This document shows, in pieces, positions 1 to 6,119 of a stretch of DNA of 8,877 bases. Numbering within the stretch: the stretch's first letter is position 1; each line of letters opens with the position of its first letter. The notes under the pieces are model-generated. The model searched no databases. It saw nothing but the letters and a program-made list of their open reading frames with translations, and had not been told where the DNA came from. Source of the DNA: Pseudomonadota bacterium (GTDB taxonomy: Bacteria > Desulfobacterota > Anaeroferrophillalia > Anaeroferrophillales > Tharpellaceae); assembly GCA_015486505.1 (NCBI GenBank), contig WFRP01000154.1, forward strand, positions 1 through 8,877, in the 5' to 3' direction. A program made the translations under genes and the position numbers.

Positions 1-5
1 ACTAA

Positions 6-137
6 TGCGGGACAGATCCCGCAACCCAATTGGGCCTTTGCGGCCCGCAAATAAGTACTCTTATCAGAACATTTTCTTGTTTTTACAATTGAAAAAAGCT
101 GTCGAAAAAAACAAGAAAATAACCTGTAAGGTACTAA
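6..137 (-). repeat. Repeat unit L1
   Basis: This is a full unit read on the minus strand. The large hairpin I has AGTAC/GTACT ends and a long ATTTTCTTG/CAAGAAAAT inner stem. Hairpin II is GGGCC-GCAAA-GGCCC (plus strand around 31-46). Hairpin III is TGCGGGA-loop-TCCCGCA, seen on the plus strand at 6-12 and 17-23. All three stems are intact. Confidence 0.85.
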
Positions 138-270
138 TGCGGGAACAATCCCCGCAACCCAAAAGAAAGTTACTGGCCCGCAAATAAGTACTCTTATCAG
201 AACATTTTCTTGTTTTTACAATTGAAAAAAGCTGTCGAAAAAAACAAGAAAATAACCTGTAAGGTACTAA
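138..270 (-). repeat. Repeat unit L2
   Basis: Hairpin I is identical to that of L1. Hairpin III is TGCGGG (138-143) and CCCGCA (151-156). Hairpin II has lost its closing arm: GGGCC is followed by an AACTTTCTTTTGGG stretch, which is also found in unit R2 of the distant array. The first transcribed end is flanked by AATTTTTTTAGT, much like the flank of unit R3. Bases 177-270 are an exact 94-bp inverted match to 6120-6213. Confidence 0.85.
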
Positions 271-275
271 AAAAA

Positions 276-301
276 TTTCGTGTCGTTTGTGGCTTTCGTG
301 G
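276..301 (+). other. TTTCGTG-type short repeated motif between the repeat array and lepB
   Basis: TTTCGTG occurs at 276-282 and 294-300, with a related TTTGTGG between them. It sits in AT-rich, non-coding DNA directly beyond the end of unit L2. No function can be assigned. It may be the remnant of another intergenic repeat. Confidence 0.35.
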
Positions 302-332
302 TTGAAAAAAATACGAAAACTGCTTGTTATTT

Positions 333-377
333 AAAAAAAATTTGACCACAATAACGGATAACGGGAACAACGTTATT
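333..377 (-). terminator. Possible weak intrinsic terminator after lepB
   Basis: On the minus strand, AATAACG (377-371, overlapping the lepB stop codon) can pair with CGTTATT (356-350) across a 14-nt loop. A run of eight T (340-333) follows after a 9-nt gap. The stem is AT-rich and the T run is displaced, so this is at best a weak terminator. The downstream L-array hairpins could also stop or protect the transcript. Confidence 0.3.
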
Positions 378-1014
378 TGATAAGCCGGCCGATTCGCTTA
401 TAACGAACCTTGCCCAAAAGGTTATCACTCAATTTGTTCCAGGACCAGTAAATAATTAAAGCCTTACCCTTGATCTGGTTAATCGGAACAAAACCCCAGA
501 AACGACTGTCGTAACTGCGATCCCGGTTATCACCCATCACCATAACATGCCCCGGCGGCACGACAACCGGCCCGAAATTATCCCGGGGCACCAAAGAGGT
601 AACCTCGCTGTCACGATAGACCCCGTGTGAATCCCGCCAGAGTTTACCGTTGATATAGATTTTTTTCTGCCGAATTTCAATCGTATCGCCGGGAACCCCG
701 ATCACCCGCTTGATAAAATCCTTGGATTTATCTTTAGGGAAGATAAAAACGATAACATCTTCCCGCTGCGGCTCCTTAAAAACCAGAACCTTCTCATCTA
801 TAAAGGGCAGCTTAATCCCGTAAATAAACTTGTTCACCAACAGATGATCCCCAATCAAAAGGGTCGGTTCCATTGAGCCTGACGGAATCTTGAAAGCCTG
901 AACGATGAAGGCGCGAATAAAAAGCGCGATCAAAATCGCGATAACTATTGACTCAGCGTACTCTCGAATCACCGCACCTTTACTCTTTTTAATAAAACTG
1001 AAATCTTTGGCCAA
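373..1014 (-). CDS. lepB: Signal peptidase I (LepB)
   Basis: This is the membrane-bound serine protease of family S26 that removes signal peptides from exported pre-proteins on the periplasmic side of the inner membrane. The 213-residue product has one N-terminal membrane segment (about 20-38). It is followed by the box B motif PSGSMEPT with catalytic Ser47, and by KRVIGVPGD with the general-base Lys102. Box E is GDNRDRSYDSRFWG at 161-174. This is a single-anchor form, shorter than the two-anchor E. coli enzyme. The start codon is TTG at 1014: the frame is open back to a stop at 1062-1060, but no ATG or GTG lies there, and AAAGAG upstream is a modest ribosome site. The gene follows lepA by 49 bp, the usual lepA-lepB pairing, so the two are probably co-transcribed. 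Confidence 0.96.
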   Translation of the reverse strand: MAKDFSFIKKSKGAVIREYAESIVIAILIALFIRAFIVQAFKIPSGSMEPTLLIGDHLLVNKFIYGIKLPFIDEKVLVFKEPQREDVIVFIFPKDKSKDFIKRVIGVPGDTIEIRQKKIYINGKLWRDSHGVYRDSEVTSLVPRDNFGPVVVPPGHVMVMGDNRDRSYDSRFWGFVPINQIKGKALIIYWSWNKLSDNLLGKVRYKRIGRLIK

Positions 1015-1029
1015 AATATGTTTCTCTTT

Positions 1030-1052
1030 ATTATTATTGTTGTTGTTGTTGT
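1030..1052 (-). repeat. AAC/AAT trinucleotide tract in the lepB leader
   Basis: Between the lepA stop and the lepB start, the minus strand carries AAC four times followed by AAT three times. It lies about 16 bp upstream of the TTG start, next to the presumed ribosome-binding site, in an unstructured A-rich leader. Such a tract can act as a translation-enhancing or slippage-prone spacer; which, if either, is not known. Confidence 0.6.
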
Positions 1053-1063
1053 ATAACCATCAA

Positions 1064-2869
1064 TCAATTATCGATATTCAGAATTGCCAGAAAAGCATCC
1101 TGCGGCAATTCAACCCGACCCACCTGTTTCATTCGTTTTTTCCCGGCCTTCTGTTTCTCCAGCAGTTTCCGCTTCCGGGTAATATCACCACCGTAACATT
1201 TAGCGGTAACATTCTTACGCAGAGCCTTAACCGTGGTCCGCGCCACGACCTTGGTGCCGATCGCGGCCTGAATCGCGACCTCGAACATCTGCCGGGGGAT
1301 CAACTCTTTCATTTTCACCGCCAGGTCCCGGCCGCGATCGAAGGCGCGGTCCTGATGCACAATCAGCGACAGCGCATCCACCAGTTCACCATTGATCAGA
1401 ATATCAAGTTTAACCAGATTGGCGTGACGATGGCCGCAGGGCTCATAATCAAGGGAAGCATAGCCCCGGGTCAAAGATTTTAGACGATCATAAAAATCCA
1501 GCACAATCTCGTTTAACGGAAGATCGTAGATAATCATCGCCCGGGTTTCATCAAGATATTTGATCTCTTTCTGCGTCCCCCGCTTATCTTCGCAGAGTTT
1601 CAGGATATTGCCGATATATTCATTCGGAACATGGATCGAGGCCCGAACCATCGGTTCACCGATATGGCTTATCTCGCCCGCCGGCGGCATACTGCTCGGG
1701 TTGTCAATCTCGATTATACTGCCGTCTTTCAACTCAATTTTATAGACAACCGTCGGCGAGGTTGTAATCAGATCAAGCTGATACTCGCGCTCCAGCCGCT
1801 CCTGAATAATCTCCATGTGGAGCAGGCCGAGAAAGCCGCAGCGAAAACCGAAACCCAAAGCGACCGAGGTTTCCGGTTGAAAAGTGAAAGAGGCATCATT
1901 GAGCCGAAGTTTTTCCAGCGCGTCCCTTAAGGGCTCATACTGAATTGAGTCGGTCGGGTAGAGGCCGCTGAAAACCATCGGTTTGACTTCTTGAAACCCC
2001 GGAAACGGGCTGGCGGTAACCTCGCGCACGCCGGTAATCGTATCACCGACCTTACAGTCGGCCACGGTCTTGATCCCGGCAATCACAAAACCGACTTCGC
2101 CGGCTTCAAGGCTTTTGCAGTCAATCATGCCGGGGCTCATTTTGCCGACCCGCAAGACCTCAAACTCATTATTGTTCGACATCATTTTGATTTTCATTCC
2201 CGGCTTGACTTTTCCGTCAAACAGGCGGACCAGAGCGATCACGCCCTGATAAGGATCAAACCAGGAATCAAAAATCATCGCCTTCAAAGGCGCGTCAAGT
2301 TCCCCCGCTGGCGCCGGAATCCGGGACACCAGAGCCTCTAAAAACTCAGCGATACCCACCCCGGTTTTGGCGCTGATTAAAAGCGCGTCCTCAGCATCAA
2401 GGCCGATAACCTCCTCAATCTGACGTTTAATCCGCTCGGGCTCAGCCACCGGCAGATCAATCTTGTTGAGAACCGGAACAATCTCAAGATCGGCATCCAG
2501 AGCATGATAGACATTGGCTAAAGTCTGAGCTTCAACCCCCTGGGCCGCGTCAACCACGAGCACGGCCCCTTCCGTCGCCGCCAGGGAACGGGAAACCTCA
2601 TAGGAAAAATCGACATGACCGGGTGTATCAATCAGGTTAAGCTGGTACAACCCACCATCGTCCGCGGTATAGTTCAGACAGACCGACTGCGCCTTAATCG
2701 TAATCCCGCGCTCACGCTCAAGCTCCATATTGTCTAAAAGCTGCTCTTTCATCTGCCGGGCGGTTACGGCCCCGGTCACCTCTAAAAGCCGATCAGCCAG
2801 AGTCGATTTGCCATGATCAATATGGGCGATAATGGAAAAATTTCGAATATTTTTTTGCGGGAAAGCCAT
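1064..2869 (-). CDS. lepA: Elongation factor 4 / ribosome back-translocase GTPase (LepA)
   Basis: LepA (EF4) is a translational GTPase that acts on the 70S ribosome. It has been linked to back-translocation and to 30S biogenesis. The 601-residue length is standard. The G domain shows AHIDHGKST (15-23, P-loop), RGITIKAQ (54-61, switch I), DTPGH (81-85) and NKID (135-138). Domain II and EF-G-like domains III and V follow. The LepA-specific C-terminal domain is clear from about 545, with AKCYGGDITRKRKLLEKQK and KKRMKQVGRVELPQDAFLAIL. The ATG at 2869 gives the family-typical start MAFPQKNIRNFSIIAHIDHGKST, with a weak GAG ribosome site six bases upstream. The gene lies 49 bp upstream of lepB. A terminator between the SPOR gene and lepA suggests a separate promoter or read-through. 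Confidence 0.98.
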   Translation of the reverse strand: MAFPQKNIRNFSIIAHIDHGKSTLADRLLEVTGAVTARQMKEQLLDNMELERERGITIKAQSVCLNYTADDGGLYQLNLIDTPGHVDFSYEVSRSLAATEGAVLVVDAAQGVEAQTLANVYHALDADLEIVPVLNKIDLPVAEPERIKRQIEEVIGLDAEDALLISAKTGVGIAEFLEALVSRIPAPAGELDAPLKAMIFDSWFDPYQGVIALVRLFDGKVKPGMKIKMMSNNNEFEVLRVGKMSPGMIDCKSLEAGEVGFVIAGIKTVADCKVGDTITGVREVTASPFPGFQEVKPMVFSGLYPTDSIQYEPLRDALEKLRLNDASFTFQPETSVALGFGFRCGFLGLLHMEIIQERLEREYQLDLITTSPTVVYKIELKDGSIIEIDNPSSMPPAGEISHIGEPMVRASIHVPNEYIGNILKLCEDKRGTQKEIKYLDETRAMIIYDLPLNEIVLDFYDRLKSLTRGYASLDYEPCGHRHANLVKLDILINGELVDALSLIVHQDRAFDRGRDLAVKMKELIPRQMFEVAIQAAIGTKVVARTTVKALRKNVTAKCYGGDITRKRKLLEKQKAGKKRMKQVGRVELPQDAFLAILNIDN

Positions 2870-2896
2870 GTAATCTCACATTGAAACATTAAATAC

Positions 2897-2917
2897 AAAA
2901 AAAGACGCAAAGCGCCT
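2897..2917 (-). terminator. Intrinsic terminator between the SPOR gene and lepA
   Basis: On the minus strand AGGCGC (2917-2912), a TTT loop and GCGTCT (2908-2903) form a six-pair stem with one G-T wobble. A run of seven T (2903-2897) follows directly. The geometry is that of a Rho-independent terminator. It ends the argS-SPOR transcript or attenuates read-through into lepA, whose start codon is only 27 bp further on. Confidence 0.7.
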
Positions 2918-2959
2918 GTTTAAAATTGAATAAACCGCCCGAGCAGCCGGCAAACCCTA

Positions 2960-3661
2960 TCACTGCAGACGAACTATGGGCTTGTAATGATACTTCTGCC
3001 TGAGCTTCAGTTGATAGCGTTCCGCTAAATCACGGCTGGCGATATCGGTAATTTTGACGCGATACCAGGTGCCTTTGCCCTTAACCTGCACCGGTTCAAT
3101 CTTGACTCCGGGAAAATCTTTTATTAATTTGCTGCGCTCCAGACGCGCCTTAATCTCCTGCGGCAGGGAACAGACCCTTATTTCCCAGAATAAGGCAGCT
3201 GCCTTATTCTTACCGGCAGTTTTACTCTCAGCCGTCCGGGCCTTGGCCTTTCTCTTTTTAACTTCAGGGGTCTTCTTAACCCTTAAAACCGAACCGCCGC
3301 TTTCGGACGGCTTATCGGCAAGTTCATTATAAAAAGTCAAATCGGGGCTGGTTGTCGCTACCTGAGCCTGAGGCTTGGGGCTTACGCCCGCAGCCGGAAT
3401 TTTACAGACCCCGCCCGAACATACTCCGGAAGCAGAATCAAGCGAAGCCGCCGCGACCGGAGCCTCGGAATGCTTTGTCCCGGGAATCTGGATCACCGCG
3501 ACCCTGGTCGGCTGCGGATTCAGCGAAGCCCGGGACGGTTGGGCATGCCATTTTTTATAAAAATCGGTCTCCGGCAGTTTCAAACCGATCAAGACTCCGC
3601 CAAGAACAAAAACGAAAATCACCATAAGTGCGACAAAAGCGGCTTTTATTTTTTCAAACAT
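2960..3661 (-). CDS. SPOR-domain membrane protein (FtsN-like architecture)
   Basis: The predicted product is a bitopic inner-membrane protein whose periplasmic C-terminus binds peptidoglycan, probably glycan strands denuded of stem peptides at the septum, as SPOR domains do. The 233 residues comprise a short cytoplasmic start, a membrane helix (about 9-27) and a low-complexity Pro/Ala/Ser periplasmic linker (about 38-155) with a Lys/Arg-rich patch at 129-153. The SPOR domain (about 156-233) includes the pattern GTWYRVKITDIASRDLAERY. Two cysteines in the linker (81 and 86, CSGGVC) and one in the SPOR domain (164) are unusual and could form disulfides. It follows argS by 52 bp and is probably co-transcribed with it. 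The ATG at 3661 places the helix correctly; the ribosome site (AAGG, about 12 bases away) is poor. The overall layout resembles FtsN, but orthology cannot be shown. Confidence 0.85.
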   Translation of the reverse strand: MFEKIKAAFVALMVIFVFVLGGVLIGLKLPETDFYKKWHAQPSRASLNPQPTRVAVIQIPGTKHSEAPVAAASLDSASGVCSGGVCKIPAAGVSPKPQAQVATTSPDLTFYNELADKPSESGGSVLRVKKTPEVKKRKAKARTAESKTAGKNKAAALFWEIRVCSLPQEIKARLERSKLIKDFPGVKIEPVQVKGKGTWYRVKITDIASRDLAERYQLKLRQKYHYKPIVRLQ

Positions 3662-3713
3662 AATTACTGTCTACCTTAAAATAGTGATAATTTCCCTGTA
3701 ACTTTCAGAAAAC

Positions 3714-5390
3714 CTACATTTTTTCCGGCGCTGAAACCCCGAGCAAAGTCAGACATATTTTAATGACCTGCTGAATTGCCGCGAACAGCAATAAGCGGTC
3801 ACCGGCAACCTTGCCGTCTTCACTTATCACCCGGTTTCGATTATAATATGAATGCAGCTGCGCTGCCAGGTCATCCAGATAATAGGTAATCTTATGCGGC
3901 TCCAAAGCCTGCGCGGCACTTTCCAAAAGGCCCGGCAGGCTGTCAAGTTTTTTTATCAGTTCCAGCTCTTCCGGCAAAGTCAACGAAGCGCCGTTAAAAT
4001 CCGCAAGCTCCCCGTCAAACAAACCTTCATCGGTAATTTTACGCATAATACTGCAGATCCGGGCATGCGCGTATTGGGCGTAGTAAACCGGATTATCATT
4101 ATTTTTGGCCTTTGCCAGTTCGAGATCGAATTCGAGATGACTGTCTGAACGCCGGGTCAGAAAAAAGTAGCGCGCGGCATCGCGGCCGACCTCTGCGACC
4201 ACCTCCCTAAGCGTCACAAACTCACCCGCCCGGGTCGACATGGCGACCGGGTCGCCACCCCGGGAGAGACTTACAAGCTGAACCAGGATCGCGGCAAAAC
4301 TCTCCGGCTTCCCGCCCAAAGCTTCAATCGCCGCCGTCAGCCGGGGGACATAACCGTGGTGATCGGCGCCCCAGATATCGACTAAAAGATCGTAGCCCCG
4401 GCTAAATTTTTCCCGATGATAGGCGATGTCGGAAGCAAAATAGGTTTTCACGCCATTGGCTCTGACCACCACCCGATCCTTCTCGTCACCAAAACGGGAA
4501 GAGGCAAACCAGAGCGCGCCTTCCTCCGCGTAAATAACCCCTCTATCTTCAAGGTCAGCCAGCGCCGCATCGACTTTACCCGAAACAAAAAACTCTTTCT
4601 CACTGGTCCAATACTCGAAACCGACCCCGAACTGATCAAGATCGGCGCGAATCCCATCAAGAATCGCGGTCGCCGCAAATTCCGTAAAAAGCTCAAGGCC
4701 GGCATCATCATCTTCCGGAATTTCCGGATCAACCAGCTCCCGGCCCGACTCAGCCAGTAAATCGCGGGCCAGATCGAGCAGGTATTTCCCCTGATAATAA
4801 CCTTCGGGAATCTCACCCTGGCGTTTCCCCAAAATCTCAAGATAACGCCAGCGCAGCGAACGCCCCAAAACCCGCATCTGATTACCGGCATCATTGACAT
4901 AGTATTCACGATCAACGACAAAGCCGGTACGCCGCAGCAGACGCGCCAGGACATCACCAACCACGGCGCCGCGACCGTGACCGATATGCAGAGGCCCGGT
5001 GGGATTGGCGCTGACAAATTCAACCAGCACCCGTTTCCCGGCCCCATAATCAAGCTCCGCGAATCGAGCCCCGGCCGCGTAAACTTCGCGCAGACGCTGA
5101 TGCCAGAGAGAAAGCCGCAAAGTCATATTGATAAAACCGGGGCCGGCAATCGAGACTTCGGCCAACTCGTCCCGCGATTCAAGCTCATTTTTAATCGCCT
5201 GGCCAATGGCCCGGGGATTATCCTTCCAGCGGCCCGCCAACTGCATCGCGATATTGGTGGAAAAATCGCCGAAAGATTTTTCCCGCGGCAGAGCCACCGT
5301 AATCTCCGGCAACTCGGCTTCGGCGAAACCCCGCTCCGCAGCTACTTTCTTAACCGCGGTTTCTACATATTCAACTACTATTTTCTTCAT
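3714..5390 (-). CDS. argS: Arginyl-tRNA synthetase
   Basis: This class I synthetase attaches arginine to tRNA-Arg in the cytosol. The 558 residues fit the family. The N-terminal additional domain that contacts the tRNA D-loop spans about 1-95. The catalytic core has SANPTGPLHIGHGRG (127-141) with HIGH at 135-138, then YYVNDAGNQM (163-172) and GADHHGYVPR (341-350). The position of the KMSKS loop reads VAMSTRAGEF (382-391); many ArgS enzymes lack the canonical KMSK lysine, so this is normal for the family. The DALR-type anticodon-binding domain follows (about 433-558), with NPVYYAQYAHARICS at its start. The ATG at 5390 gives a family-typical MKKIV start, yet no Shine-Dalgarno sequence is visible in the leader. 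It is the first gene of block 2, preceded by an unusual repeat-filled leader. Confidence 0.98.
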   Translation of the reverse strand: MKKIVVEYVETAVKKVAAERGFAEAELPEITVALPREKSFGDFSTNIAMQLAGRWKDNPRAIGQAIKNELESRDELAEVSIAGPGFINMTLRLSLWHQRLREVYAAGARFAELDYGAGKRVLVEFVSANPTGPLHIGHGRGAVVGDVLARLLRRTGFVVDREYYVNDAGNQMRVLGRSLRWRYLEILGKRQGEIPEGYYQGKYLLDLARDLLAESGRELVDPEIPEDDDAGLELFTEFAATAILDGIRADLDQFGVGFEYWTSEKEFFVSGKVDAALADLEDRGVIYAEEGALWFASSRFGDEKDRVVVRANGVKTYFASDIAYHREKFSRGYDLLVDIWGADHHGYVPRLTAAIEALGGKPESFAAILVQLVSLSRGGDPVAMSTRAGEFVTLREVVAEVGRDAARYFFLTRRSDSHLEFDLELAKAKNNDNPVYYAQYAHARICSIMRKITDEGLFDGELADFNGASLTLPEELELIKKLDSLPGLLESAAQALEPHKITYYLDDLAAQLHSYYNRNRVISEDGKVAGDRLLLFAAIQQVIKICLTLLGVSAPEKM

Positions 5391-5439
5391 AAATTATTCA
5401 AGGATTAAGCTGTAAGGAGTTTCATTACGAAAATCTTAC

Positions 5440-5460
5440 TAGCTTATAGCTTATAGCTTA
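5440..5460 (-). repeat. 7-bp tandem repeat (TAGCTTA x3) in the argS leader, possible promoter
   Basis: Three exact head-to-tail copies of TAGCTTA occupy 5440-5446, 5447-5453 and 5454-5460. On the minus strand they create two TATAAG boxes (5455-5450 and 5448-5443) that could act as a -10 element for argS, about 55-65 bp upstream of its start. A TTGTGT at 5480-5475 would be a -35 element with a 19-bp gap, which is longer than ideal. The repeat is directly seen; the promoter role is an inference. Confidence 0.6.
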
Positions 5461-5478
5461 AAACTGTTTCACACACAC

Positions 5479-5507
5479 AAAAACACCCTCTACGCTGATG
5501 CAGAGGG
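5479..5507 (-). terminator. Probable intrinsic terminator upstream of argS
   Basis: On the minus strand CCCTCT (5507-5502) pairs with AGAGGG (5491-5486) across a 10-nt loop. A TGTTTTTGTGTG tract follows (5485 downwards). It would stop transcription from the ftsB block or the repeat array before argS. The T run is interrupted by G, so efficiency is uncertain. Confidence 0.5.
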
Positions 5508-5520
5508 CAACCGGGAAACC

Positions 5521-5561
5521 GAATTCAGCGAATTCAGCGAATTCAGCGAATTCAGCGAATT
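5521..5561. repeat. 9-bp tandem repeat (GAATTCAGC x4 plus partial)
   Basis: Four perfect copies of GAATTCAGC lie at 5521-5529, 5530-5538, 5539-5547 and 5548-5556, followed by GAATT. Each copy contains the palindrome GAATTC. It lies in non-coding DNA between the terminator-like hairpin and the decayed repeat unit R0. Exact repetition suggests recent slippage expansion, so copy number may vary between strains. Confidence 0.9.
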
Positions 5562-5596
5562 GTAGTCAGTCGCTCTAGAATTGTCAAGCAAACTAA

Positions 5597-5706
5597 TGCG
5601 GTAACGAAGCTCGCAAGTCAAATAAATATCTTCATCCCGCAGATAAGTGCGCTGATCAGAACATTTCTTTATTTTCCAATCAACAAAACAGCCCACAAAT
5701 TTCTAA
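5597..5706 (-). repeat. Decayed repeat unit R0, inverted relative to R1-R4
   Basis: On the minus strand the 3' half keeps GAAATGTTCTGAT, GCACTTAT, CTGCGGG and a weakened TGCG/CGCA final hairpin. The 5' arm of the large hairpin has lost its match. It meets R1 head-to-head at a perfect inverted repeat: CTAATGCGGG (5703-5712), a 7-nt spacer, and CCCGCATTAG (5720-5729). Confidence 0.75.
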
Positions 5707-5725
5707 TGCGGGAACAATCCCCGCA

Positions 5726-5848
5726 TTAGTACCTTACAGGTTATTTTCTGCACCAAAAAACAAGATTTAACAGTCAGAAAATGTTCTGATAAGAGTACTT
5801 ATTTGCGGGCCGAGAAGGCCCGATTGGGTTGCGGGATCGGTTCCCGCA
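5726..5848 (+). repeat. Repeat unit R1
   Basis: Hairpin I runs from AGTAC (5728-5732) to GTACT (5795-5799), with the inner stem ATTTTCTG/CAGAAAAT. Hairpin II is CGGGCC (5806-5811), loop GAGAA, GGCCCG (5817-5822). Hairpin III is TGCGGGA/TCCCGCA (5830-5836, 5842-5848). The first 85 bp (5728-5812) are identical to those of R2. Confidence 0.88.
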
Positions 5849-5996
5849 TTAGTACCTTACAGGTTATTTTCTGCACCAAAAAACAAGATTTAACAGTCAG
5901 AAAATGTTCTGATAAGAGTACTTATTTGCGGGCCGCGGAAGTGCCCCCGGGTGCGGGCCGAAAACTTTCTTTTGGGTTGCGGGATTTGTTCCCGCA
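5849..5996 (+). repeat. Repeat unit R2 (enlarged middle section)
   Basis: Hairpin I (5851-5922) is identical to that of R1. The middle hairpin is replaced by a longer GC-rich segment that repeats GCGGGCCG and ends in AACTTTCTTTTGGG, the same variant tail as in unit L2. Hairpin III pairs TGCGGG (5978-5983) with CCCGCA (5991-5996). Confidence 0.85.
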
Positions 5997-6011
5997 TTAG
6001 ACAATAATTTT

Positions 6012-6119
6012 TTAGTGCCTTACAGGTTATTTTCTTGTTTTAAAACAAGAAAATGTTCTGATAAGAGCACTTATTTGCGGGCCGCAAGGCCCTGTTTGGG
6101 TTGCGGGTTTGTTCCCGCA
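6012..6119 (+). repeat. Repeat unit R3 (compact, with compensatory changes)
   Basis: Hairpin I has AGTGC (6014-6018) paired with GCACT (6067-6071), where the other intact units have AGTAC/GTACT. Its inner stem is a 26-bp perfect palindrome without extra loop. Hairpin II is GGGCC-GCAA-GGCCC (6079-6092), and hairpin III pairs TGCGGG (6102-6107) with CCCGCA (6114-6119). An insert containing AATTTTTT separates R3 from R2. Confidence 0.88.

Larger units (their letters stand above)
1..270 (-). repeat. Left array of structured three-hairpin repeats (two units, continuing off the left edge)
   Basis: Two tandem units lie on the minus strand, in the sense that starts TTAGTACC and ends in a TCCCGCA hairpin arm. 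Positions 42-137 and 175-270 are identical over 96 bp at an offset of 133 bp. The window opens inside the junction motif ACTAATGCGGG, so at least one more unit, or a remnant, probably lies to the left. The array is downstream of lepB and in the same direction as its transcription. No credible protein is encoded here: the short open frames simply translate the repeat. The family also occurs at 5597-6252 in the opposite orientation. Confidence 0.93.

Noticed and set aside
382..391. Loss of the KMSKS lysine in ArgS (residue positions 382-391)
   Set aside because: VAMSTRAGEF replaces KMSKS, but many functional arginyl-tRNA synthetases lack this lysine, so it is not a sign of decay.
905..1483. 192-codon plus-strand open frame over the lepB start and lepA end
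   Set aside because: It is antisense to two clearly conserved genes, has a low-complexity leucine run from the trinucleotide tract and shows no recognisable domain.
4448..5053. 201-codon minus-strand open frame
   Set aside because: It lies entirely inside argS in another frame of the same strand, and its composition is that of an out-of-frame shadow.
5490..5696. Minus-strand open frame with NSL repeats
   Set aside because: It is made from the 9-bp tandem repeat and the decayed unit R0, with no family resemblance.
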